14,506 bases of DNA from Clostridia bacterium (GCA_900752115.1 CAADUC010000082.1:1-14506), one strand, 5' to 3'. Positions 1 to 7,528 are shown, numbered from the stretch's first letter. Translations and numbers: made by a program. The notes: generated from the letters alone by a model not told the origin.

Positions 1-67
1 CAAACCAAACTCGGGGCGGGTGCCCCCGCCACCCCCCGGGCGGGTGCCCCAAAACCGTCCCCCCCCG
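1..67. other. Probable artefactual contig end (C-rich)
   Basis: The first 67 bases are low-complexity and C/G-rich, with an eight-base C run at 59-66 and a 13-base unit (GGGCGGGTGCCCC) present twice, at 14-26 and 38-50. The hypE frame reads through without a stop, but the translation here no longer resembles HypE: the family expects a conserved CxRDxTRGG-type stretch next, and it is absent. A poly-G read tail on the opposite strand would give this pattern. Best treated as unreliable sequence. Confidence 0.7.
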
Positions 68-693
68 CCCGCCGAGAGCACCGCCGCGCTCAACTCATGA
101 AGAGGGCGGCAGTCAGAGAGCAGATCTCCCTCGCAGGGCAGTTCGCCGCGTGCCATCAGCACCGCCGCCCCGTGGCAGCCCGCGCTGCCGCTCAGAAGTA
201 CGCTGTCGCCGGGCCGGATCGCTTCCCGGGATAAGCCGGGTGCGCGCAGAAATCCGATGCCGGATGTGTTCAGGTAAATGCCGTCTCCCTTGCCGCGTTC
301 GACCACCTTCGTGTCGCCCGTTACAACCGAAACACCCGCAAGCTTCGCTTCCCGGGCGGCGGACTGCACGATCTCCTCGAGGTCGCGGAGGAGAAACCCT
401 TCCTCAATGACGAGGGAAAGGCTGAGATAGCGAGGCTCCCCGCCCGCCATGCATACATCGTTGACTGTACCGCAGACAGCCAGCTTTCCAATGTCGCCGC
501 CGGGAAAGCGCCACGGCGTGACCACAAAGCTGTCGGTGGAGAAGACGAGCGGCGCGCCGTTGTTTGCGAGTACCGCCCCGTCGCCGAGCGCGGTGAGAGC
601 GTCGTTTTGAAAAGCCGGAACGATGAGCCGGTCAATGAGTTCCGCAGTACGCAGCCCGCCGCTGCCATAGTCGAGGGTAATGTTTTCTTCCAT
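1..693 (-). CDS. hypE: HypE, carbamoyl dehydratase (partial, C-terminus missing)
   Basis: HypE belongs to the PurM/AIR-synthase-like ATP-dependent family. It takes the carbamoyl group that HypF places on its C-terminal cysteine and dehydrates it to thiocyanate, the source of the CN ligands of the NiFe site. The start at 693 follows a strong AAAGGAGG site. The first residues read MEENITLDYGSGG, matching the family's N-terminal GSGG motif. Further on are ALGDGAV, STDSFVV and FPGGDIGKLAVCGTVNDVCMAGG, all typical of HypE. About 207 reliable residues of a usual 330-340 are present. The sequence becomes artefactual below about base 70, so the catalytic C-terminal cysteine lies off the contig. It starts 13 bp after the hypD stop and is the last gene seen in the hyp operon. 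Confidence 0.93.
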   Translation of the reverse strand, partial: MEENITLDYGSGGLRTAELIDRLIVPAFQNDALTALGDGAVLANNGAPLVFSTDSFVVTPWRFPGGDIGKLAVCGTVNDVCMAGGEPRYLSLSLVIEEGFLLRDLEEIVQSAAREAKLAGVSVVTGDTKVVERGKGDGIYLNTSGIGFLRAPGLSREAIRPGDSVLLSGSAGCHGAAVLMARGELPCEGDLLSDCRPLHELSAAVLSAGGGGRFWGTRPGGGGGTRPEFGL

Positions 694-706
694 AAGGAGT
701 CCTCCT

Positions 707-1804
707 TTACAGACTGCGATATCGATATGCGGCCGCGCAGGCTCCCTCCCCGGAGACCATGCATGGCCCGACCGGGTCGGCAGGCGTGCAGACGGAACCA
801 AACAACGGGCATTCCGCCGGCCGGCAGATTCCCCGAATCACCTCGCCGCAACGGCAGCCTGCTGTTTCTGAGACAGGGGAGGGGGAAAAGTGAAATTTTC
901 GTGCGGCATCCCAGGACGCAAATGACGCCTTCGGCGTCAGTGCGCTGTGCGGGATTTCTCCCAGTCCGCGCCACATGGTTCCGGAGGGTTCAAAGACGGC
1001 GTCGACGGCAAGCAGAGCGGGGCGGTTGCCGTCATCCGATACCACACGGGTATATTCATTTTCGAGGGCGGGATTGCCGTGCCGCACCATCTCTGCGAGC
1101 CGGTAGATCGAGTACAGCAAATCCCCCGGCTCAAAACCGCTTACCACTGCCGGAAGGCGGTATTCATCCGGAAGGAAGGCGAACGCGTGGGCGCCTGTGA
1201 TGGCTGCCACATGGCCGGGGCAGAGAAAGCCGTCCACCGCGAAGTCCGGGGCTTCGATCAGTGCGCGCAGGGCAGGCTCGGTCCGTTTTAAAAGGCTGAG
1301 GACAGAGAAATTCCGGATCCCACGCTCCTTCGCTTCAAGCAGACAGGCCGCCGTTCCGGGAGCTGTCGTTTCAAAACCGACGCCAAGAAAGACGACCTCG
1401 CGCTCGGGCTGCTCTTCGGCGAGGGAGAGGGCTTCCATCGGGGAATAAACGGTGCGTACCTGTGCTCCGAGCGACCGGCGGCGCAGCAGGGAGTCGCCGC
1501 GCACGCTGCCGGGTACGCGCAGCAGATCGCCGTAGCTTGTCAGAAGAATGTCTGGTCTTTCAGAGAGACGCAGAATTTCATCTATAGCTCCGGCGGGCGT
1601 TACGCAGACGGGACAGCCCGGCCCGGAGAGAAGCTCGAGCCCGTCAGGGAGCAGAGAGCGAAGCCCTGATTTTGCGATCGCCATGGTGTGCGTGCCGCAG
1701 ATCTCCATCAGACGGATGGGGCCGGTCTCATGGACAATTGCGCGCAGAGCGCTGAGCACACGTTCCACATTCTGCGGGTGACGGAAGTCTGTATCAAAGT
1801 GCAT
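707..1804 (-). CDS. hypD: HypD, Fe-S scaffold for Fe(CN)2CO assembly
   Basis: HypD works with HypC in the cytoplasm as the scaffold on which iron receives its CN and CO ligands before transfer to the hydrogenase large subunit. The product is 365 residues, close to the usual 370. Conserved motifs are EICGTHT (Cys36) and GPGCPVC (Cys64, Cys67), the redox/iron-binding cysteines, then GFETTAPGTA mid-protein, and a C-terminal cysteine set (CRCGEV, GICRPAECPLFG, then two more cysteines) that holds the [4Fe-4S] cluster. An open frame extends upstream to 1870, but the ATG at 1804 follows an AGGAGG site and gives the family N-terminus (MHFDTDF). It overlaps the hypC end by 11 bp, indicating translational coupling. 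Confidence 0.97.
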   Translation of the reverse strand: MHFDTDFRHPQNVERVLSALRAIVHETGPIRLMEICGTHTMAIAKSGLRSLLPDGLELLSGPGCPVCVTPAGAIDEILRLSERPDILLTSYGDLLRVPGSVRGDSLLRRRSLGAQVRTVYSPMEALSLAEEQPEREVVFLGVGFETTAPGTAACLLEAKERGIRNFSVLSLLKRTEPALRALIEAPDFAVDGFLCPGHVAAITGAHAFAFLPDEYRLPAVVSGFEPGDLLYSIYRLAEMVRHGNPALENEYTRVVSDDGNRPALLAVDAVFEPSGTMWRGLGEIPHSALTPKASFASWDAARKFHFSPSPVSETAGCRCGEVIRGICRPAECPLFGSVCTPADPVGPCMVSGEGACAAAYRYRSL

Positions 1805-2012
1805 CGAGAGCCTCCTGAATCGCGGCGAGGTTTTCCGCGGCCTGCTCCTCGGTGAGCTTCTGGATGGCAAAGCCTGCGTGGACCATCACATAGTCGCCCG
1901 GTTTAAGATCGGGCAAAAAATCCACGCGCAGGGTCTGCGAAAGGCCCCCGGCCTCTCCGACGGCCTGCTTGCCGTCAATCGATCGAATTTTAAGCGGAAC
2001 AGCCAGACACAT
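1794..2012 (-). CDS. hypC: HypC, hydrogenase maturation chaperone
   Basis: HypC (HypC/HupF/HybG family) binds the Fe(CN)2CO unit together with HypD and delivers it to the hydrogenase large subunit precursor. The 72-residue product starts with MCLAVP, in which Cys2 is the essential iron-binding residue exposed after removal of Met1. It carries the family's PGDYVMVHAGFAI block, with His45. It begins 23 bp inside the 3' end of hypF and has its own AAAGGAG site. It ends 11 bp inside hypD. The only large subunit visible to serve is EchE on the other side of the divergent promoter. Confidence 0.97.
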   Translation of the reverse strand: MCLAVPLKIRSIDGKQAVGEAGGLSQTLRVDFLPDLKPGDYVMVHAGFAIQKLTEEQAAENLAAIQEALDAL

Positions 2013-4287
2013 GATCGTTTCTCCTTTGGTTCATTTGACACGCCGCGATGGCGAGCTGTCCGAGAGACAGCCCCTCGTCACCCGGCGAAACGCGGCGGTG
2101 TGTGAGCACGCGATACCCGGCCGCAGTGAGGCGATCTGAGACGCCGTCGAGCAGCGTGCGGTTAAGAAAGACGCCGCCGCTCAGCGCGGCGGGAAGGTGC
2201 TCACGGTTGAGAGTTTGACACTGATCAAGCGCCATCTCGCACAGAGCGTCATGAAAGCCCCGGGCAATGGCGGAAAGCGGGATGCCGTTGTCCCGGTCGC
2301 GGACAATGGCGCGCACCAGCGGACGAAAGTCAAAGCAGCGCACACCGTTTTTCTCGTAGAAGGCAAGCGGGTATGTTTTTCCTGCGAGGCCGGGGCGCAG
2401 CATTGCCTCAAGCCGAATGGCGCCTTCTCCTTCATAGGAGACGCAGGAAACGCCCGTCAGCAGGGCGTAAATGCCGTCAAACAGCCTGCCAATGCTGCTT
2501 GCAGGTGTACAGGCAATTCCCTTGTCAAGCATAGCTGTAATGGATATACGCTTTACATCCGGAAGCGGTGCATTGTTTACCGGAAGTCCCGCATCCCACA
2601 GAAGAGAAAGAGCCACACGTCCGATTTCATGTGTGGCTGCGTCGCCGCCCGGCAGCAAAATGGGGCGAATACTGCCCAAACGCGTGAAGTCCCTGAAGCT
2701 GCCGCGCAGGAATTCCCCTCCCCATACGGTCCCGTCTGTTCCAAGTCCTGTTCCGTCCCAGATAATTCCGAAGGCCGGACCGTCCGCCGCATTATCCGCG
2801 AGGCAGGAGGACAGGTGTGCCCAGTGATGCTGCACACGCACAAGCGGGAGGGAGAACCTTTTCGCCATATCCTCTGCTTCCCGAGTGGAAAAAAAGTCCG
2901 GATGCAGGTCACAGGCGAGAACAGCGGGGGTGATGCGGAAAAGATGCAGGTACGTGTTGAAGGCGGTACGATAATGGTCGAGCACGGCGGCACTTTTCAA
3001 ATCGCCGATGTGCTGGCTTGGAAAAGCATGACGTCCCCGGCCGAGACAGAAGGAGGCTTTTTGCTCCGCGCCGAACGCTGCGGCGCCTGTTGCGTCAAAG
3101 GACAGCAAAATGGGCTGCGGAGCCCATCCGCGGCTCCGGCGGAAAAAGACGGGAGCGCCGCGCCAAAGCATGAGGAGAGAGTCGTCGCACCGGTTAACAA
3201 TCGGCCTGTTGTGCAGGAGAAAGCCGTCGGCGATTCCGGAAAGTGTTTCGAGCGCTTCCGCCTCGTCAATCAGAACAGGATCGTCGGAGCGGTTTGCGCT
3301 CGTCATAACGAGCGCGTCGGGTCCTCCGAAAGAGCCGTCGAGGAGAAGCGTATGAAGGGGCGTATAGGGGAGAAGCACACCGAGACGTGTGTTTTCACTC
3401 AGCTCCGAAAATGCATCAGGACAGCGCTTTTCGAGCAGGACAATCGGCCGGCGCGGGCTTTCGAGCAGCGCGGCCTCTTCCGTCGATACAGTACAGAACA
3501 TGCGCGCCGCATCCGTATGACGGCACATCACGGCGAGCGGCTTTGCCTCGCGGCCCTTGCGCTTGCGCAGCCGCACGACGGCTGTGTGGTTCCGTGCATC
3601 GCACGCGAGGTGTATTCCGCCGCTTCCCTTCACCGCAACAATTTCCCCCCGGGCGAGCGCTTGCTGGGCGAGAGCAATGGGATCGCCCGGAAGTTCCCGC
3701 CCGTCTTCCGTGCGGAAGTATGCCCGCGGCCCGCAGACGGGACAGCAGTCCGGCTGCGCGTGGTAGCGCCGGGAGCGCAGATCCCCATATTCCTCTGCGC
3801 AGTCGGCACACATGGAAAAGGAAGCCATCGACGTATTCGCCCGATCATATGGAATGTCGCGCAGAATTGAGAAACGCGGCCCGCAGTCGGTGCAGTTGAG
3901 GAACGGGTAGCGGTAACGCCGATCCGTGGGATCGGCGAGCTCTGCGAGACAGGCGCTGCACGGAGCAAGATCCGGCGAGATGAGTGTCGCGCCGTCTCCC
4001 GATTCACTCGGCAGGATGGAGAACGAGGGAAAGCCCAGCGGCTCCTTGAGAGGCTCGCGCGTGATTTTTTCGACTACGGCGAGCGGCGGCGGTGAAACGC
4101 GCAGTGTTTCCTCAAACGCACGCAAGGCCTCCGGCGCACCTTCGAGCTCAAGCTCGACGCCGAAGGCCGTATTGCGCACCCAACCGGTCAGGGAGAGACG
4201 GTTGGCCAGCCGGTGCAGAAAGGGACGCATACCGACGCCCTGTACCACGCCGGAGATCACAAAACGAATTTGTTCCGTGCGGCTCAT
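1990..4287 (-). CDS. hypF: HypF, carbamoyltransferase
   Basis: HypF turns carbamoyl phosphate and ATP into a carbamoyl adenylate and passes the carbamoyl group to the C-terminal Cys of HypE. All expected domains of the 765-residue protein are present in order. An acylphosphatase-like domain (about 1-90) has VVQGVGMRPF at 14-23. The paired zinc fingers have CxxC pairs at 110/113, 132/135, 160/163 and 182/185. A YrdC-like domain (about 205-390) has the KGSGGIHLACDA stretch. The Kae1-like carbamoyltransferase domain follows (about 395-765), with the metal-binding HHWAH at 487-491, WDGTGLGTDG near 510-519, and GGVFLNRTL near the end. The start overlaps the hypB stop as ATGA, a sign of coupled translation. 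The length is normal and I see no damage. Confidence 0.97.
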   Translation of the reverse strand: MSRTEQIRFVISGVVQGVGMRPFLHRLANRLSLTGWVRNTAFGVELELEGAPEALRAFEETLRVSPPPLAVVEKITREPLKEPLGFPSFSILPSESGDGATLISPDLAPCSACLAELADPTDRRYRYPFLNCTDCGPRFSILRDIPYDRANTSMASFSMCADCAEEYGDLRSRRYHAQPDCCPVCGPRAYFRTEDGRELPGDPIALAQQALARGEIVAVKGSGGIHLACDARNHTAVVRLRKRKGREAKPLAVMCRHTDAARMFCTVSTEEAALLESPRRPIVLLEKRCPDAFSELSENTRLGVLLPYTPLHTLLLDGSFGGPDALVMTSANRSDDPVLIDEAEALETLSGIADGFLLHNRPIVNRCDDSLLMLWRGAPVFFRRSRGWAPQPILLSFDATGAAAFGAEQKASFCLGRGRHAFPSQHIGDLKSAAVLDHYRTAFNTYLHLFRITPAVLACDLHPDFFSTREAEDMAKRFSLPLVRVQHHWAHLSSCLADNAADGPAFGIIWDGTGLGTDGTVWGGEFLRGSFRDFTRLGSIRPILLPGGDAATHEIGRVALSLLWDAGLPVNNAPLPDVKRISITAMLDKGIACTPASSIGRLFDGIYALLTGVSCVSYEGEGAIRLEAMLRPGLAGKTYPLAFYEKNGVRCFDFRPLVRAIVRDRDNGIPLSAIARGFHDALCEMALDQCQTLNREHLPAALSGGVFLNRTLLDGVSDRLTAAGYRVLTHRRVSPGDEGLSLGQLAIAACQMNQRRNDHVSGCSA

Positions 4288-4940
4288 GCGAGTTCCCTGC
4301 GAATGCGCTCCCGCAGATGATCGGCGAGTTCCGGGATGCCGCCTCCCGTCCGGTTGGAGAGAAGGAAGAGCGGACCCTCCGGATTGACGCTCCGGTAATC
4401 CTCCTGTACGGTTTTCAGATTGAAATCAAAGTAGGGCAGCATATCGCACTTGCTCACCGCCAGACAATCGGTGTCGGTGAACATGAGCGGATATTTTTTT
4501 ACCTTGTCATCACCTTCGGGAACGCTCAGAATGGTGATGCGGAAATTTTCCCCGATATCAAACTCGGCGGGGCAGACGAGATTGCCGATGTTCTCAACAA
4601 ACAGTACGTCGAGCTTGTCCAAATCAAACCGCGGCAGGATTTTTTGAATACTCATTGCCTCGATGTGACATGCTCCGTCCGTGTTGAGCTGGACAGCAGG
4701 AATCTGCAGGGCGGCAATTTTTTCCGCGTCAATCTGTCCCGTGATATCACCCTCGATCACCCCGATGGAAAAGTCGCCGCGCAGCCGGGCGATCAGGGAG
4801 GTAATCAGGCTTGTTTTTCCCGTGCCGGGGCTCCCCATCACATTGATGAGGCATACGCGTTTTTCACGCAGTACGGCGCGCACTTCGGCGCTGACGTCCT
4901 CGTTCCATTCCATCACCTGATGCAATACCTGAATTTCCAT
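4284..4940 (-). CDS. hypB: HypB, nickel-insertion GTPase
   Basis: HypB is a SIMIBI-class GTPase that, with HypA, loads nickel into the large subunit after the iron has been inserted. The 218-residue protein has the P-loop GSPGTGKT (36-43). The interfacial metal-site residues Cys91-His92 lie in NTDGACHIEA, and Cys123 lies in ENIGNLVCP. SVPEGDDK follows at 139-146, and SKCD (163-166) sits where the guanine-specificity NKxD motif is expected. It lacks both the N-terminal CxxGC nickel site of E. coli HypB and the His-rich nickel-storage stretch of some homologues, so it is the minimal form. It starts 3 bp after hypA, with GGAGG inside the hypA end, and overlaps hypF by 4 bp. Confidence 0.97.
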   Translation of the reverse strand: MEIQVLHQVMEWNEDVSAEVRAVLREKRVCLINVMGSPGTGKTSLITSLIARLRGDFSIGVIEGDITGQIDAEKIAALQIPAVQLNTDGACHIEAMSIQKILPRFDLDKLDVLFVENIGNLVCPAEFDIGENFRITILSVPEGDDKVKKYPLMFTDTDCLAVSKCDMLPYFDFNLKTVQEDYRSVNPEGPLFLLSNRTGGGIPELADHLRERIRRELA

Positions 4941-4943
4941 CGT

Positions 4944-5285
4944 TTAGTCGACCTCCAGACTTTCCACTGTACATTCCCGTCCGGACAGCCGCTCCAGGCG
5001 GATGCTGCCGCAGGACGGGCACTCGATATGCGTGCGTGAAATTTCGCTTTCCTGTCCGCAGTCGCGGCACCGGACGCGAAGGGGAAGAAGCGTCGCCTCA
5101 ATTTTTGCTCCCTCGGCTGCCGTCCCTTTTGCGAGCACGTCAAGATACATCTGCACACACTCCGGTATCACACCGGAGAAGGGACCGATCGAAAGGCGGA
5201 TGGCGCGGATTTTCGAAGCGCCGCGCTCTTCAGCGGCCTTGAGGGACAGGGATAAAATGCTCTGTGTAATGGCGAGCTCGTGCAT
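4944..5285 (-). CDS. hypA: HypA, nickel metallochaperone
   Basis: HypA binds nickel and hands it to the hydrogenase large subunit together with HypB. The 113-residue product starts MHELAIT, where Met1-His2-Glu3 forms the N-terminal Ni(II) site. Near the C-terminus a zinc site is built from two CxxC pairs (Cys73/Cys76 and Cys90/Cys93). The open frame continues upstream to 5408, but only the ATG at 5285 gives the family N-terminus, and it follows a GAGGAGG site. It is the first gene of the operon hypABFCDE, read away from the ech genes. An extended -10 promoter lies about 60 bp upstream. Confidence 0.96.
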   Translation of the reverse strand: MHELAITQSILSLSLKAAEERGASKIRAIRLSIGPFSGVIPECVQMYLDVLAKGTAAEGAKIEATLLPLRVRCRDCGQESEISRTHIECPSCGSIRLERLSGRECTVESLEVD

Positions 5286-5312
5286 GGGGACGCCTCCTCG
5301 GGCTTGCGGTTT

Positions 5313-5328
5313 TGCCGGAATGCCGGCA
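5313..5328. repeat. Inverted repeat in the hypA leader
   Basis: TGCCGG-AATG-CCGGCA is a perfect 6-bp inverted repeat with a four-base loop. It lies between the predicted hypA transcription start (near 5337) and the hypA ribosome binding site, so it would form a small hairpin in the leader RNA. No U-run follows, so it is not a terminator. It could be an operator or an RNA-stabilising hairpin; the sequence alone does not decide. Confidence 0.4.
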
Positions 5329-5343
5329 GGGTTTGCAGACCTT

Positions 5344-5372
5344 ATTGTAGCACGATCCAGCACAAAATTCCA
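5344..5372 (-). promoter_or_regulatory. Promoter of the hypABFCDE operon
   Basis: On the minus strand, TGCTACAAT forms an extended -10 element (TACAAT at 5344-5349 with TG one base upstream). The -35 position at a 17-bp spacing (5367-5372, TGGAAT) is weak, which fits an extended -10 promoter. Transcription would start near 5337, about 50 bp upstream of hypA. Confidence 0.55.
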
Positions 5373-5420
5373 TATGAAATCCATAAGAAAAGAAACGGAA
5401 AAGCGCAAAAAAGAAAAGAA

Positions 5421-5465
5421 TTGACAGAGAACGCTCTTGTAAAGTAAAAATGATCGGTCTATAAT
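5421..5465 (+). promoter_or_regulatory. Promoter region of the ech operon
   Basis: Two overlapping sigma-70-like promoters can be drawn. One is TTGTAA (5437-5442), 17 bp, then a perfect TATAAT (5460-5465), giving a start near 5472. The other is a perfect TTGACA (5421-5426), 18 bp, then TAAAAA (5445-5450), giving a start near 5457; it is preceded by an A-rich tract (about 5384-5420) that could act as an UP element. Both read into a long leader before echA. I see no GG-N10-GC sigma-54 motif here. Confidence 0.6.
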
Positions 5466-5510
5466 GGAGGTACTTTAATGAATCATCTGTACCCTCTGCG
5501 GACGAGGTGC

Positions 5511-5546
5511 AAAGCCCCGCCGGAGTCTTCCGGGCCGGGGGCTTTT
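5511..5546 (+). terminator. Terminator-like hairpin in the ech leader (possible attenuator)
   Basis: An outer 8-bp stem AAAGCCCC (5511-5518) pairs with GGGGCTTT (5538-5545) around an inner stem CCGGA-GTCT-TCCGG (5520-5533). The 3' arm ends in a four-U run. This has the form of an intrinsic terminator, yet it sits 90 bp upstream of echA and downstream of its promoter, so it would stop most transcripts before the hydrogenase genes unless overridden. A second small stem (ACC-CTC at 5491-5496 with GAGGT at 5504-5508, one bulged base) lies just before it. The U-run is short, so efficiency is uncertain. The rest of the leader to 5635 shows no recognisable riboswitch. Confidence 0.5.
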
Positions 5547-5635
5547 CTGCGATTTCCCCTCAGTGTACAAAGAGTCCGGTTTGCGGCTTTTGCTGCTGAG
5601 AGCGCGTCCATTTGGGGCAGAGAAGGAGGGTGTTT

Positions 5636-7528
5636 ATGGGAGTCATACCATTCCTGATCGGTTGGCCCGTACTCATTGCGGTGATCATTCCCTTCCTCAA
5701 ATCGGAGCGCGTCCGTTCTGTTCTCGTGTATGTGGGAGCCGGCGGCGTGATGGCGCTGTCTGTCGCCCTGCTTGCGCAGTGGCTTGTTTCGGGCGGCGAG
5801 GTCATGAGCTTCTACAGGGAAACCGAACTGGTCGATCATCTGATGCTGGCGGGAGGGCTTGTGCTTATGGCGCTGATTGTCTATCTGAGCGTCGTGCACC
5901 GGAAGTATCCGGTGATTTTGCTCTCCGTTGCGCAGACGGCGGTGTTGATTTGGACAGAAACAAATTTTCCTGTCGAGCCCGCCAGCCATATGAAGGTGGA
6001 TGGCCTGTCGATGCTCATGACGGTCATTGCGGCTTTTGTCGGCGGCCTGATCTGCATTTATGCCGTCGGCTACATGAAGGCATACCACCATCATCATAAG
6101 GAATACAAGGATCGCACCGGCTTTTTCCTGTCCATGCTTTTCCTTTTCCTTGGTGCAATGTTTGGCCTCGTCCTCTCCGGGAATCTTGTCTGGATGTACT
6201 TTTTCTGGGAGATTACGAGCGTGGTTTCTTTCCTTCTCATCGGCTATACCCGCACGGAAGAAGCTGTGCACAACAGCTTCCGTGCTCTGTGGATGAATCT
6301 GCTTGGAGGTCTTGGCTTCGCGGTGGCGATTGCGGTTTCCGCTGCGTCGCTCCACACGGTACAGCTGGAAGAGGTTGTACAGACAGGGGCGGCAATCCCG
6401 ATTGCGCTGCTTGCTCTTGCCGGACTCACGAAGTCGGCGCAGCTGCCGTTCTCCTCGTGGCTGCTCGGCGCGATGGTTGCGCCCACGCCATCGAGCGCAC
6501 TGCTGCACAGCGCTACGATGGTCAAGGCGGGCGTTTACCTGCTCATCCGTCTCTCTCCTGCGATGGCGGGAACGATGGGCGGCACGATGGTTTCTCTCAT
6601 AGGAGGTTTTACCTTTATCGCCTGCAGCATGATGGCAATTGCGCAGAATGACGGCAAGAAGGTGCTTGCCTTCTCGACGATTTCCAACCTCGGCCTGATC
6701 GTTGCCTGTGCCGGTATTGGTAAGGAGGAGACGATCTGGGCGGCGGTACTGCTGATGATCTTCCATGCTGTCAGTAAATCGATGCTGTTTCAGGCGGTTG
6801 GCTCGATCGAAAACATCCTTGGATCCCGTGATATTGAGAGCATGCACGGCCTGCTTCTGAGACTGCCGAAGCTGACGTATATCATGGGAATCGGTATTGC
6901 GGGCATGTATCTTGCGCCGTTTGGCATGCTGATTTCCAAGTGGGTTGCCCTGAAGGCTTTTGTCGATGCAGGCGACGTTCTGCTTGTTCTCTTCCTGGCC
7001 TATGGCAGTGCTACGACAATGCTTTACTGGACGAAATGGCTTGCGAAGCTGATTTCCATCCATCACACCAAGGAAGAGGCAAAGGACATCACGAGGCGGG
7101 ATCAGTATCTTTCGATGTTTGTTCACTCCATCTGTGTCGTGCTGCTTTGCCTGCTCTTCCCGCTGCTGGAGCAGAAGGTGGTAACCCCCGTCGTGCTGCA
7201 GATCTTCGGCTCTGCGCACGAGGTTCTGTCCATGAGCGTTTTGACCACGATGGCGGTCATGCTGATTTCTGTTCTCTTTGTTCCTACCATGATGTTCTTT
7301 GTGACCCGTTCGGCCCGCCGTGTTTATGTACCGATTTACATGGGCGGCGCGAATATGGGGGACAACACCTATTTTGTCAACAGCTACGGAGAGCCGGAGC
7401 ATCTCTACCTGTCGAACTGGTATCTTCGCTTTGAATTCGGTATGCGCCGTCTGATGCGTCCGTCGGTGATTGCCTCGGCCGGTCTGCTTATCGTGATGCT
7501 TTGTCTGATTGTGGGAGGTGCCGTATGA
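5636..7528 (+). CDS. echA: EchA, ion-translocating membrane subunit of Ech hydrogenase
   Basis: This is the large antiporter-like subunit (NuoL/MrpD family; often annotated proton-conducting transporter membrane subunit), 630 residues, mostly hydrophobic helices. Conserved charged residues expected for ion transport are visible: Glu192 in FFWEITS, Lys266 in GLTKSAQLPF, Lys297 in the block ending TMVKAGVYL, and His377/Lys381 in FHAVSKSM. A cytosolic or periplasmic loop carries four consecutive histidines (151-154). The ATG at 5636 is preferred over one at 5612 because it follows GAAGGAGGG at proper spacing. It is the first gene of echABCDEF, and its stop overlaps the echB start (ATGA). Pairing with EchB, C and E rather than Nuo or Mrp genes identifies the complex. 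Confidence 0.93.
   Translation: MGVIPFLIGWPVLIAVIIPFLKSERVRSVLVYVGAGGVMALSVALLAQWLVSGGEVMSFYRETELVDHLMLAGGLVLMALIVYLSVVHRKYPVILLSVAQTAVLIWTETNFPVEPASHMKVDGLSMLMTVIAAFVGGLICIYAVGYMKAYHHHHKEYKDRTGFFLSMLFLFLGAMFGLVLSGNLVWMYFFWEITSVVSFLLIGYTRTEEAVHNSFRALWMNLLGGLGFAVAIAVSAASLHTVQLEEVVQTGAAIPIALLALAGLTKSAQLPFSSWLLGAMVAPTPSSALLHSATMVKAGVYLLIRLSPAMAGTMGGTMVSLIGGFTFIACSMMAIAQNDGKKVLAFSTISNLGLIVACAGIGKEETIWAAVLLMIFHAVSKSMLFQAVGSIENILGSRDIESMHGLLLRLPKLTYIMGIGIAGMYLAPFGMLISKWVALKAFVDAGDVLLVLFLAYGSATTMLYWTKWLAKLISIHHTKEEAKDITRRDQYLSMFVHSICVVLLCLLFPLLEQKVVTPVVLQIFGSAHEVLSMSVLTTMAVMLISVLFVPTMMFFVTRSARRVYVPIYMGGANMGDNTYFVNSYGEPEHLYLSNWYLRFEFGMRRLMRPSVIASAGLLIVMLCLIVGGAV

Noticed and set aside
321..974. 217-codon minus-strand open frame overlapping hypE and hypD
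   Set aside because: It is a frame-shifted shadow of both genes; the correct frames give clear HypE and HypD motifs.
2197..3870. 557-codon plus-strand open frame opposite hypF
   Set aside because: Low-complexity, unrecognisable product; hypF on the other strand has full domain support.
5286..5408. Upstream extension of hypA
   Set aside because: HypA needs Met-His-Glu at its N-terminus for nickel binding, and only the start at 5285 provides it, with a good ribosome binding site.
5612..5635. Earlier ATG for echA
   Set aside because: It has no ribosome binding site at proper spacing, while the ATG at 5636 follows GAAGGAGGG.
5286..5635. Sites for FNR, Rex, NikR or sigma-54 in the hyp-ech control region
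   Set aside because: I looked for TTGAT-N4-ATCAA, TTGTGA-type palindromes, GTATGA-N16-TCATAC and GG-N10-GC patterns and found no convincing match.
5483..7402. 639-codon open frame on the minus strand opposite echA
   Set aside because: Its product is rich in His, Arg, Asn and Gln with no family resemblance, as expected for the reverse of a hydrophobic membrane protein gene. It has no plausible start signals and runs across the ech leader.
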